DNA of 64,000 nucleotides from Cruorifilaria tuberocauda (Eukaryota > Nematoda > Chromadorea > Rhabditida > Onchocercidae), in the NCBI GenBank assembly GCA_013365365.1, contig JABVXU010000102.1:89710-153709 (forward strand), read 5' to 3'. Both the position numbers and the translations under genes were made by a program. Under the pieces are notes generated by a model that made no database searches, was not told where the DNA came from, and saw only the letters and a list, made by a program, of their open reading frames with translations. Shown one piece after another: positions 1 through 12,134 of the stretch. Position 1 is the first letter of the stretch; each line of letters begins with the position of its first letter.

Positions 1-2448
1 CAAGCTGCTACGGTTTCTCGGCGATCCACCTGTTAATTTAGATTTATTTGAAACTCGTTCGGAAAATAAGAACAAAAGAGGCATGAACGTAAAAACATAC
101 CTCGTCATAAACATCTTGCACAATACGTTCAAAATAATACGAAGGAAGAGAACGAAGCCGTCGCCTAGCTGATTTCATTTGCATGCTTTCAGTGTTCTGT
201 CCAGTAAGCTCGGGAATCAAAAAATACTGCTGCCTAGAGTGATCTGGTCGTCGTCCGCATAAAAACATTGTCAAACGATTAGTAACTTCAAACTGTAGTT
301 CTTCCAGTCGCGCAGCAAGTTCGGTCTAAAGAAAAGTTTTACCAAGTAAGAAATGTAAAAGTTCAGATGCAATTCTTCCACTTTCATTGCAAAGTAAGGT
401 GATATGCTACTAAAGCTAATAAATGAGACTCATAATAAATTAACGAAACTTATACTTCAAAAACTCATTAAGCCATACGCAGCAATTGAGTACTACAGTT
501 AAATGTGTAAAATTCTATTAAATAAAACTTGCATGATTTTCAAGTTTTGCAACTTGAGAAGGAGTCAAATCTATAGCATTCAGCTGAGCAGGATCAGCCC
601 CATAGATCCAGAGTAACTCAACCTGAATATTGCAATAGGAATTAAATAGAACATATTTATTATAGATAAAAAAGTGAATGGTAAAAAAAATGAATGATAA
701 AAAAAATGTCTTAGATTCTAGTAAATTTAGTGCGAAAAACAAACTTGCAAGGCTTGATTTTCCTTTGCCGATATATGGAGCGGTGCGTTGTGCTTTTCCG
801 GATCTACATAATTCGGATCGGCACCTAATGCCAATAATCTAAAACTTATGGCGAGTCCGTTCGAAGTGCATGAATTAAACAAGAAGCATCTCCTTTACAT
901 ACAACAGTAGAAAATATGAATAAATTCTAATATTGAAAAGTCTCAGAATATAGATGAGATATATTTTCTTCCGCTTCTCATTCCATCTAAAACTATTTTT
1001 CTATAAATACCTCATAGTTGTTTCCACATGAGAAGTCCTTACACAAGACCAAAGTTGGCGATTTAAATCATCTTGACTAATGCAATTATCATCTTTTGAT
1101 GGACGCAGAGCGAAAGCCATTTGCATATATTTTGCTTTGATAAAGTTTTCTTTAATAGGAAGGACAGGATCACTAGAAAGATTGTTTTATCAACGAAGAA
1201 TATATGGAAATTATGATTTTATCGAGGTCGACTTCAGCTAATTTTCAGAAAATCATCTTAAATGGCAGAAAAATAGTGATGACGTCACTTTCATTTCCCC
1301 TATACTTATACAAATTCTACCCTTAAGGGTTGATTACTTATAATTCCAGTACTGATAGCCCACTTCCTTTGATAGATGTCATAATAAAATCACTTCAAAG
1401 TCTTCCAGATTCTATTTCATTAAAACTTATATTTTACTATACGAAATATTCAAAAGATAGCGAAATTAATATTTCCAGAGATTTACTAAGGACACATAAT
1501 ACAACTAAACGACAGCTAGTTCTATAGAAATTTCAGGGCCATGACTCACTGAGGCGTTGGTTTTCTTCGAATTTTATTGGCAGACTGAGGATCGAGAAGC
1601 GAATGTTCCCAGATATTATTTGAACCATTAGAATACAAAACATACATCAACTCCAGCTGATTACTATTCCAAGCTCCTTTTTTGATCGAACGAACATGAC
1701 TGATATGACGACCTGTACACTTATATTGAAAACATGGAAACGTAACTGAATGCATCATCCACACTCCTTGGAAAAATCTTTATTATTAATTCATACAAAA
1801 TGCCTAAGTTAATTCAAATATTCAACCAATCTCACGTTCACCTAATAATCAAAAATTTTTTCAGTATGCAGTTCAATTACACAAACTTCAAATTAAAGTC
1901 AATTGAGTTTACAAGATAATTGAATGAGACTTTCAATAATGGCCATTTTACATTTGATTTGATTTATAACCACCGACATATACAACTGACAAAGCAACTA
2001 ATGATGCATATCAGCTTACTGCCTTCAGTGAACCTTAATCATTTGAGACTTTGCAATGGACGCGAACGCAACTATAAACCAAGATCTTCGGAAGCGAAAA
2101 ATTAACCAAGATTTCTGTGAACGTAGCAACATTCCGAACAAATTAGTACGCCTTTGTTCAGGGAAGCCCATTGAGGATCTTCAGCAGAGCAATCCGCACA
2201 CTGAAATGGGCGTCCAACTGCTGCAAATGTATTAATCATGAGATTTACATTGAATATACAATAGATATAAATAAAAACCAAACAGGTTTTACAATGTATA
2301 TATTTATTATAAATGAAAGTCGACAGCAGACAAGCTTTGACAATTTGAAAATATCTCTTATCATCAGAACATATTCCTTTTAAGCATCTAATTTTCACGA
2401 GGACATACCACTACTTGTAATAGATTGTGACGATGTATCAGCAATCAT
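1..2448 (-). CDS. git-1: GIT-family ArfGAP, N-terminal part (3' end beyond the window)
   Basis: GIT proteins inactivate Arf GTPases and scaffold PIX/PAK at focal adhesions and on endosomes. Exons (minus): 2409-2448, 2107-2220, 1550-1712, 1011-1172, 745-838, 533-622, 101-325 and 1-29 (continues off the edge), about 305 residues. The ArfGAP zinc finger is CADC, 16 residues, then CSEC, followed by the HRNLG arginine-finger segment. Exon 3 keeps the family signature [10 protein letters not shown]. Ankyrin-like repeats follow (exons 4-6, [20 protein letters not shown] then IYGADPAQL). Exon 7 starts the Spa2-homology region ([18 protein letters not shown] across the last junction). The start at 2448 is the only ATG giving the phase needed to join exon 2. 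The intron between exons 6 and 7 appears to be GC-AG. The family is certain; the first exon is less so. The PIX- and paxillin-binding tail lies outside the window. Confidence 0.9.
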
Positions 2449-3375
2449 TTCTTTCCGCTCAAATGATTCGCTTTTTTGACTGATAACCAGCTTTCATTAG
2501 CCAATCTTCTTCTGCATTTCTCACGATACTTGCTATGATACAGCTCGGACTAACCATATATTCTGATATCAGAGAGGAGCTGGATGAAATACTTATTTAC
2601 CAAAGCAAAGCAGCTTATTTAATTTGGTAGAATTCATAGAAAATCAGCGAAAAAGAAAATTATCTGGTACAAAACGACGAAAATTTGATATTTCAAATAA
2701 GTCATTATCTTACAAGTGTGCAATGATATGTCTTTCTGGACAATGACGTCTTTTCATATCTAAATGCGAGGATTGACTCTCATAGGGGTTAACGAGGAGT
2801 CTGTCCACAAAGAGAATGAATGAAGCTCATCAGGAAAAGTGACGGAAGGGAAAGTATAAATCTTTCGCCTTCAACTCACAAAAATTTGAATTTCAATTCC
2901 TCCAACAAACCTGTAAACTGCTAATTGGCAGTCAACCGTATTCACGGATGACAATTCTGTAAACATGACGACGAAGCGTGGAAAAAAGAGAGATGTGAGG
3001 GAGTTTAGGAGACTAGTGAAATAGTGTGGTAAGGGGATGGATGTAGGGGTGTATTCTATCGTTTCCAATTTTTTATTAAGTTTGGGTAGAGAATCAAAGA
3101 TGCTTATTATCGTCAGGTTCCTTTGTGATCCTTATTGACTGATCTACTAACAAGATTTGAGAGTGCCGCCTTGTCGTCGCAACCGAACCGGGAACCTAGC
3201 AGCTATGATGGAAAGTCTCACACATCCGTCATACATTCGAATTCTGTCTTCACTCTGAGTGAATTATTTTTATAGGACAAGGAAATGCTTATACAAACTA
3301 AAGAATATTTATACAACCAAGTTTACATCACCAGTTTCGTCATTTTCCATTAATTCTTACCGGTAAACAATTTGA
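2449..3375. promoter_or_regulatory. Shared 5' region between divergent git-1 and vps-16
   Basis: About 930 bp separate the two divergent start codons, so this stretch should hold both promoters. It contains a purine-rich tract at about 2985-3050 (pyrimidine-rich on the git-1 sense strand) and a relatively GC-rich patch at about 3160-3215, unusual for this AT-rich DNA. A half-CRE TGACGTC lies at 2744-2750. The open frame on the minus strand at 2871-3068 looks like a by-product of the pyrimidine tract. The promoter role is inferred from position only. Confidence 0.4.
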
Positions 3376-6300
3376 ATGAAATCGGAAATAAGCGACTGGA
3401 GATATCTCAGTCCTGTCAAAATAAGGTTCTTTCTTGTTTCATTTGTACCAGTTTCGAAATTAAGACAAGTGAAAATTAACCCGAATAAGATGAGATTGTT
3501 CCATTGAAGTTTCAAATTCTGGATAGTTTATAATACATAGCTTTAGAAAATATACCCACGTTTGTATTGGTCGGGAGAATGTTTCAGAAGCAACACGTTG
3601 TTCCAGAACACTCATTATGATATCAGTGACAGGTGTCTTTTCGTCTCTTCCCCTTATGGAGGTTGTATAGGTACCGTTTCAATAATCACTTTTGTTGAGT
3701 TCGAGTCATAATTGAAAATAATCACTCATTTTTAGCAGTGTTTTATGCGATCTTCAACTTCTTATTCTCGCTTTTATGATTGGAATTGACTTCTTAGTTA
3801 AAACAATCAATATTTAGTGTTTTTCAGCCATAATATCTTTCCTAGATATTGTAGATGAAGACTATTATAAGCTAACAACCTGAATATTGCCATGATATAG
3901 TAGCAACATCATTCTTGAAAAGTGCATTGTGGATATACACTCTTCTTTTTAAGGAAGATACTTATCCACAATGAATTTTATGTACTGAGATCAGTTTACA
4001 GTATTTTAACGATTAACCTCGTGACATGACGAGCTTGCGATAATCTTTTCAGCCATTGCGACGCCAGATATTTCTTTCTGGAATGTTATAATAAAAACAA
4101 TCTCAGGAAAAACACTTTCAATTTTCAAAGCTCGCAATGTCCACTCCATGTATTGGACTCGTTGTCATAGGGTAATGTTCACCATTTTTAGTAATTGGGC
4201 TTGAAGAAATGTGTAAGCCGCATTTTCAGTTACTTTTAGTTCATGTTTAAAGCTCTGCTTACTGTGTTTCAAATTCAGCTAGTAATCGTCAATATTCGTG
4301 GTCGTGTTCTTGTTTATACTCCCCTTGGGAAACTGAAATATCAATTCATTATCGATGAGGTTTGTTTTTTACTTTTTTGTTTGAACCCTTTTCACGCATA
4401 GAGGATGTAAAGTTGAATTATTTTTTGAATTTAGATTCATTTAGGAGATTATCATTACTGAAACACGTATATATCATGGAGGAGTGGGTAATACAGGTTT
4501 AGCAGTACTTTCCGAAAATAATAGAATCTATGCTGTCAATTCAGTTATGGAAGCCGTCCCATGGCGCATTCCCGATATTTCAAGTATTTTTTTAATAAAT
4601 TAGTTATGGATATCGTATTCACTAATAAAATACAAATTTATTTTATATCTTGCAATAATCTTGCAACAAATTGCATAAAATTTTGGTTAAAGAAATTAAA
4701 AGCTCTTAGTTATTTAAAACATTCGTCATAGATAGTACCATTCAATAAAGTCAGGGGAATTAAGAGCTTTAAAAAAGAAAAGTATCGTGTATCTCTCCAG
4801 TATGAATGAAGAGCAGATTCATAAATTATTGCAGAAGCGAGTCATCCTACTGCCTGGAATGTACTTACATCTTTACAAGTGACTGTTTTATTTGTTATTG
4901 GTAATGCGTTCTATGCAGGTGTGCAAGGGATTGCACCACACCTTGTGGTTTGCTTTTTTTCGTCTGTTTAAATATTTTGCTTTGTTTGCTTCATTTTCTG
5001 AACTATATTTTATGCTTCTTAGGATTTTTCATGGAAGATCGATAATGGAGAATATATAAATATTGTTCCAAACTGGGATAGTTCTCGAATTGCTCTGCTT
5101 CATTCTAGCTTTGTTGTTCAGATTATCGATTCAGATTTTTCACTTCTTTCTACTTTATCTCTTTATACTGCGGGTGATGCGATTATAACATCTAGTCTTA
5201 CATGGTTAGTTTTCAAACTGCTGTCGTAAAATAAAATTAAATATCTCGATCCATAACAATTAAAATTTTTGGTCAGAATTAATCCTTTCAGGTGTGGCAA
5301 TGAGGTATTGGCTCTCAAACGTACTCGTCAGTCTTTATATTTGATTTCTTTGTGCTCAGAAACGCATACGTAAGTGGTTTAAAAAATCCTAGAGCTTGTA
5401 GTAAGATTTGATTTTTATTTTATTTTATACATTCTTGAGATATTCTTTTTGCTTTACAGTGATGCTTTCACTTGATATTGCAAATATAGATAAAAAAGAG
5501 AAGGAAAGTTGAGGTCATATTATTTAGATATCTATTCACTTTTTTTTATAAATCAATTAAAAGTATTGCAGCTCATATCTTGCATTAATTATTATATTTA
5601 AATTGAAGATATGATTTTGAAAGTTCTGTGGAAATTGATATGGAGCTTGATGGCATCAAAATTTTCACTTCAGACGAAGTTATTCTTTTATCACAAGTAC
5701 CAGGTTTTTTCTTGTTTACATGTTTCAATTATGTTATTCTGCAATTTCTGTATTTTCTGCATTATTGCAAGTGATGAAATCTATCCTTGGGTCCATGTCA
5801 TACCATGAATAACATCCTACACGAGCTGCAGCAAAGACTGTACTTTTAGTGTGGGAACTCTTGGATTTTTGTCACCGTTCGTGATTTTAATTTGTATTAC
5901 TCTTTGTTTTAATTACACAAAATATGATTGAGCACATATCATAAATTTATCCTTCATATATTTTTTATTGCACTGTATGGTATCGCTATTTTCTATTAAT
6001 TCATCGCAATTCTGACACATAATAATGCGTAATCAAAATCGTGCAATTTCGTCATTTCAAACTATTACTCTGTATTCTGTTATAGACGCGGTTGGTGATG
6101 TGCTGGGTATTGCATCACCGGAACCTGGCGCCATTTTATACGAAGCTTCAGAGAAACTTGTCGAAGGAACTTATGGTGTTTATGAGTATATATACATGAT
6201 TGGTAAATTTAGTCTTTTCTCGGTTGAAACACTGAGTGCTCGACATGATCTTATTTTCATTATCTACATTTTTGCAGAAGGACAAATGGAGAAGGCTGTG

Positions 6301-9300
6301 CAACAGTGTCTTATGGCTGCAGCGCATCAGTTTGATGCTGTCTTGCAAAAGAAAATGCTTAGGGTTCGTGTCATATAGAATTTGAAGACTGCATTAATGA
6401 AGTTTACCATCGAAACATATGGTATTCCAATAGATAATTTCCTTAAGCTCTATAGTGCTATAATACATATGTTAAGGCGGCATCACTTGGGAAATCACTG
6501 TTGCGACGGCTGGATGCTTCACAGTTCGTAGACATATGTCGTGTTATGAGAGTGCTAAACTTCTTGCGAAAACCATATATTGGAATGGGATTATCATTTG
6601 CGCAGTAGGTTTTTGGTGTTGTAATACGGTGTTCATGGCATTAATATAATCTAGAATTAAAATGCTTCAGTTTTTCTCCTGAATTTAATGCGACACTATA
6701 TCCTAATTGTTCAAAAATTAACGAGCATAGTAGTACAGGAGGAAAGGATAAATTGCATTTATTTGATAGTGAAACCGAATTTCATCACCGCTTGAACAGA
6801 AGTGGAATTATGAATTCATTTCCATAATGCAGTATCGAACACATTGAACAATTTAAACTCTAAAAGTTATGGAGAATAATAAAGCATTACTTCTGAACAA
6901 ACTTATTGGATGAGTTGATTGTGGACTGTTAAAAACCTGATCTCCGATGAAATTTTATGACGGAGTGGTTATTATATGCAAAAAGGTGAAATACCTGAAG
7001 ATACCATCGCAAATGATTCAAATAGCACTCAACTTCTCACTAAGTCAACTCTCACCTTACTACGGCATTCATTCTTTCTTTATCTAATTAGCCTTCTAAT
7101 TTTTGTTTCATGAATGCATCTGGTTTTCAGGAAAAGTACCAAGTGCATTCATGAATAAAAATATATATTTATTCTTGCATGAAAAACAGGCTTATTTAAA
7201 CTGCAGCTATATATGGGGAAGCTATAATATTCTACGGTTTAGTATAATATACTTATTCTGTGTCACAATGATTATTAAACGTATTTATCTCTTAATTGGG
7301 GTTCGTTTTTGAAATAGAGCTTATATCTGAAATATCCTCAGAGTCATACTAAAGCATACTTTTCGTAAGTTTTAGTTTCAAGGAAATGTTGTCAATTATT
7401 GTGTTTTTCAGCTAATAGCAAGTATGTTAAATCGTATATATATTGAAACCAATTGCTGTTTTTAGGAACAGTCTGCTGCTAAAAAATAAAAGGTCCCAAT
7501 TGAGTTTGGAATGATGCTTAGTTTTGCATATTATATGTATGTATATGTCTCTAGATGAGAAAATCTCTACTAAATTTTGTTTTTGTTAAATTGAGTAATT
7601 ATGAATTATTACAGGTCAGAAGAGCTGAAAATAAGTGCGCTGATTGATCGGCTTATAGATTTGGAGCAGTGGCCTTCGGCATTATCTATAAGTAGATACA
7701 TGAAGGTGCCTTCGAAAAATGGAGTTCATCGGATATTGGCTCGTTGGGCATTAAAGAAGGTAAGTTCTTGATAAGGATTGCTTTTTTTTATGTTTCGGTC
7801 TTCAATTTTTGCACTCGCTTTCTCTGTTTTGGGATTCGAACTCTGCACTTTTGCTGCTTAGTATATTTGTTCCTAATAAACTTTCTTCATATTTTTTGCT
7901 TAAACAGACGTTTTGTCCATTTGTTTTAGATCGATATGGCAAAAGCGGCGAAAGAAGTTGGGAAAACACCTGATTTCAAAGTTTTATCAGAAATGATTGT
8001 CAGCAAATTTACAAATTATCCTGAAGTTAGCTTTGCAGGTTGGATATCTTTTTGGAGCATCTTAATTCATAACTTGAAGCAGTCCTTTTAATATTCGATG
8101 TTATAATTCAACGATATCTATTCTTATAGATGTCGCAATGAAAGCTGCTGGTGCCAATTTAAACGAATTGGCTGAACTTTTACTGGACAGAGAAACATGC
8201 CTCAACAGACAGGTCGAAATGCTTATGAAATTGAATAAAGTTGATCGAGCTTTAGCAAAGGCTGCAAAAAGTCAACAGCCAGATCTTTGTGAGTATACGT
8301 AACCTCCTTTGGCATGTCTAGTTTTATTAGCCCTTTAATCATTTAAATACATTACTTGAAGTTGCTGTGGCGTTACACAGCTATAAGCTGTAGTTAGCGC
8401 ATTTCAGTGCACTATGTTCTAACGTATTTAAAAAGAACGCAGAAGAAGGAAGTTATTGATCATCTTGTGTTGAAATTGCCGCAAGCTCTTTGTTTGTACC
8501 AGGATTACTTAAAGGTAATGACAATGTGATCTAACAAAATTTCTTTGAAGAATCAATTGTGATGCACTCTATGTTTTAAAAAAGTTGATTATAGGAAGAA
8601 GCACCTCGTCATCTTCTGGCATTGTATGTGCAGAAAGACGACTTCGCTCGTCAGTCGTTGTACTATTTGAAGGAATCTGAAGCTACACCGTGGAATCCTT
8701 TCGATAATAAAGATAAAATAGAAGGACTGTTGAAAGCAGAGATGAGCTTGAATAAACTGAAAGTATGCTTTTAGGATTGATTTTCCTTTTTGAATCGAAT
8801 GGCTGATAGTATGATAAAATATCGGTTGGAATCATTAGTACTTCACATATTTCAGTTTATTTTTTAGGAACATGCAACAGCTCAATTGGCTGCTGAAACA
8901 GCTGAATTATTTAGTATATGCGAAACTTTGGACGGAAAATCTGATTTTAATGATGTTGACAGAACGAGTGTTAGATGCGTTTACATGTGGGCCGTGGGAC
9001 ATCAAGAAGATAATTTGGCGGAACTACTCAGAAGGAAATTTAAATTAACTGAGAAAGTGTATGTACTTTCATTTTTTTTGGATAAATGTATTATTAGAAT
9101 TAGGTATCATAAAAAATGTCCTTTGCGAAATGAATTAATATTTTATCAATTGGTTAGTTTCATCAGGTAGCGGTCGTTTGAACGACCTTGCAGTCTGTTC
9201 AAAATTTCTCAGTATTACAGAAATATAAATACCGTAATAAAGTGTTAAGCGGCTGTAATGATTTCGAAATTAGTTTTTTAGTTCATACATGTGGAAGATT

Positions 9301-9966
9301 GAAAGCTATGCCCGTCATAAATTATGGCATCATCTCGAAAGCTTATTCAGATCCAAAAAGATTCTTACAAGTTATATGGTAAGTTGAATTGTATTCTTTG
9401 TTCGATGCTACATTTTCTAATCGTCTCAGTGATCTTATTGTATCGTAATCTCTCTATTTATCAGCGCTCATTAAAATTATTTTCAGCCATTTATCGAAGC
9501 TTGTGCACGTTATGGCAATGAATCCTTGTGTAGATCATTCATTGACAAACTTACAAATCCTGTGGAAATAGTGGACAGCTTACTTTTATTGGAGTTAGAT
9601 ATTTTTTATTCATACTGAAAATTTTTACTGAAGAATTAACTTACTTATATAAAAATATAATAATTAGATTCTTCAGTAGGTTATGATTTTCTTCAGTTTT
9701 CAGGAAATGACCAAAAACTTTACTAATCTAATATACATGCTCATGGTTTCTTCCGATAACCTTTGTTCAAATCTAATCATGTACTTCACGGCTTTGCTTT
9801 TGCTGTGAAAAATAGTTTTTATTGCAGAAAACCAGTTGAAGCTGCAAATTTTGCTGCTGAGAAGAAATTATTTGTCGTGCTAGAAAAAATTCACGCGCGA
9901 TACCGGGGAAACAAAGAAGTTGCTCCGGTTGTCATACAAATTTTAAATGCCACAAAAAAAACCTGA
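3376..9966 (+). CDS. vps-16: VPS16, core subunit of HOPS/CORVET
   Basis: VPS16 is a shared core subunit of the HOPS and CORVET tethers and works in late-endosome and lysosome fusion. Exons: 3376-3425, 3588-3661, 4053-4171, 4279-4359, 4445-4583, 4835-4947, 5023-5204, 5292-5369, 5609-5703, 6086-6202, 6278-6363, 6477-6604, 7615-7759, 7930-8038, 8130-8288, 8408-8514, 8595-8762, 8868-9058, 9282-9378, 9487-9593, 9828-9966. All phases close, giving 827 residues (human about 840). The N-terminal half is the beta-propeller (SSPYG, RGRVLVYTPLG, ETRIYHGG). The C-terminal half is the Vps16_C alpha-solenoid (EGQMEKAVQQCLMAAA, GVHRILARWAL, ELAELLLDRE, HLLALYVQKDDFARQ). The start was chosen because MKSEISDW plus the next exon aligns with the short pre-propeller segment of the family and no longer exon fits. 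Some donors and acceptors are weak (gttcgt at 6364; AAG acceptors at 5608 and 6476). Confidence 0.93.
6605..7614 (+). other. Large intron of vps-16
   Basis: This 1,010-bp intron separates the exon ending MGLSFAQ from the one starting SEELKISAL. No open frame with family similarity was seen on either strand. The open frame at 7103-7312 is rich in Ile, Leu, Phe and Tyr, as expected of AT-rich intron DNA. Confidence 0.7.
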
Positions 9967-10768
9967 TATCACTCCAGTATTCCCAAGTGTTACTGTGTTA
10001 TATTTATCAGTTATTTCAAGATTTTTATTGCAGCATTTCCTTTTAATAATTGAAAAATTACTATGATAAGCTATTGTAAGTATAAGCTTCAGTAAACTGG
10101 AGCAATATATGGCCATTATTAGATCTTTTTTAAAATTTATTTTATGAATCAAGTTATCAGTAAGAAATCTGAAAAATTGGAAATTTTAACTTTACATGAT
10201 TGAAATAGGTAGTGTTTAAAATCGTTTCAGTATCATGTGCATTTATTTCTACCTTCAGCATTTCTCGAGAGATATAAGACGGTTAAAGATTTTGCTCTGT
10301 CTCATAATCGAAAAATCACTTATAGGTTTTTATTCTAAGAGTTAATTTCGAATATTTGACTATACTTGTTGTTGTTGATTTTTAAAAAGTGTAAAGTTCA
10401 ACACTCTGGCATGTTTTTAGTGCTATATTTGAACTGTTCTCTGATATCAGCAATATTTTGTTTCTTCTTTATTTATGTGAAATCTTTAGCTATTGTTTTA
10501 AAAATTGGACTTATTAAATCCCATTGGTAAAACCCATTTGATGACTCCATGCTTTCTGGCGAACATTTTTCAGACTCAGTGCTGTTGCAAAGATATAATT
10601 CTATAAATTAATTTGCCCTATAAATATATAATTCTATAAATTAATTGTAAATTAATTTGTTCATTTAACCTGTTAGAGGTGTTCGCAGTTCATATTTTAT
10701 CCAATCATCCATTTCAACTCTCTTAAATCCGATATCTAAGTTTTCAGGATAAAAAAGCATTAGTTGGT
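9967..10768. other. Intercistronic stretch, vps-16 to GET2-like gene
   Basis: About 800 bp of AT-rich sequence lie between the vps-16 stop and the next same-strand start. A near-exact direct repeat of about 21 bp occurs at 10593-10613 and 10626-10646 (core ATTCTATAAATTAATT). A strong acceptor (TTTTCAG) at 10741-10747 precedes the next gene's first ATG and could be a spliced-leader site. Nothing else was seen. Confidence 0.5.
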
Positions 10769-12134
10769 ATGTTATTAGAACCTCAGAGCACAGCACTTTC
10801 TCATATACGCGAGAGAAGGCGAGAACGTATTTTGCGAAACTCGGATGAGCGCATGAAAAGGATTTTGAGTGGACCAGATGGAAGTTAGTTTGAAGTGTTT
10901 ATTTTCCTTTTATTGTAGAGAATTGATTAAAAAGTTGTTGGACATTTGTTTTAATCTCTAACATGTTCAGCTGAAATACGAAACGCACCTGCACTGGAAG
11001 GTGGAGAAGGTTTCAAGGATTTGGCGCATTCATATGGAATTCAAGTAAGGTAAACACATTATATTTTTTTGACTGGTTATGACTATTTGTTAATAATTTT
11101 AATAAAAATTTTCATGCTTAGATCTTAACTTCATATTTTATTATATCGTTGGGTGATTTCATGAACAAAAATAATGGTGGAGATATGGCAACCAATGAGT
11201 CGATATTATCATCTTTTTTATCATGTACATCAGTAAATCGTATATGGAAAGCTTTGCTTCTTGGTATGTTCCGTAGAGTTTATATGATTAGCATCTTCGT
11301 CTTGTCGCAGTTTGAATTTGTTTTGAAATATTTTTTTATTTTCAACTTTCCGAAATCGGTTAATTTTAAATTTGATATTCCGCGTCAGTAGTACAGTTAT
11401 ACCTTCTAAAAATTACGGAATTTAAAATTGCAGAAAGAAGTTTTATTACATTTCTGTATTATTGCGTTTTAGAATTCCTTCTTTTCATTGTAGATGAAGG
11501 TCTGTTTTTCCAATGTATATCCTCTTTTTTTTTTAGTGAATCTTTTCCTACTTTTTTTTAGGTTTGATTATGCGATTGGCAGTTTCCTTTTTATTGATAC
11601 AAAATATTATTTGGCCCTGGACTATTTTTTACATGATGTCCGTGTGTAAAGGATTTTTTGAGGTTTCATATTTGCGTATTCTTAGTTAAAATTTAGAAGT
11701 CTTGAAGTTGCATAAGTTTATACAAATTAGGTGAACTCTGCTTCTTTCCTCAAAAAAAGTCTAATCATCTCACTATGCGAGAGTTTAACAGATGGGTGAT
11801 TAGAAAATAGTTTTTTGAATAGTAATTTTTTTCTAATTAACAAATTAATAACATAACTGGTTTTAGTTTTCATCATTGTGCAATGCCGATGCTCACTTTT
11901 TCCGTTCAAGTCTACATTTGGGATTGAATATTGTTCTTTTATCATATGCGGGTTCGTCATAACAATATAATGTAATACTGGTTTTCCTTTTTTATTTCCC
12001 GTTTTTTCTTTGCTCTTATCAAAATCGTGTTCCAGGTATCATTGTTCAAAGCTTATGGTGCTTCATCAAAGAATCTTTGGTGGTTGCTTTGTCTTTTATA
12101 TTATTTAACGCGCTTTTTTGCTTCTTTGCTGTGA
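10769..12134 (+). CDS. GET2/CAMLG-like tail-anchored protein receptor subunit (candidate)
   Basis: Exons: 10769-10883, 10971-11044, 11122-11263, 11562-11662, 12036-12134; phases close to 176 residues. Residues 1-40 are cytosolic and very basic, with RERRRERILRN then SDERMKRIL. GET2 and its animal counterpart CAMLG carry a conserved RERR-type N-terminal motif that docks the Get3/TRC40 ATPase, followed by a similar basic helix. After a polar linker come three hydrophobic segments, at about residues 105-125 (KALLLGLIMRLAVSFLLI), 125-140 (IIWPWTIFYMMSVC) and near the C-terminus (NLWWLLCLLYYL). That is the GET2/CAMLG topology: basic N-terminus plus three C-terminal membrane helices. The protein is shorter than human CAMLG (296 residues). 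The start is the first ATG after a strong acceptor, 7 codons in. The last exon is the least certain; a second frame there is also hydrophobic. Such a protein would work with WRB/GET1 and ASNA-1 in the ER membrane. Confidence 0.65.

Noticed and set aside
1280..1287. TGACGTCA palindrome (CRE-like) in a git-1 intron
   Set aside because: A single 8-mer in a 64-kb window has little weight and lies deep in an intron; the half-site at 2744 is no stronger.
5763..5808. Possible vps-16 exon reading DEIYPWVHVIP
   Set aside because: It needs a phase that the previous exon does not provide and hits a stop at once. The true continuation (DAVGDVLGIASPEPGA) starts at 6086 and aligns with the family.
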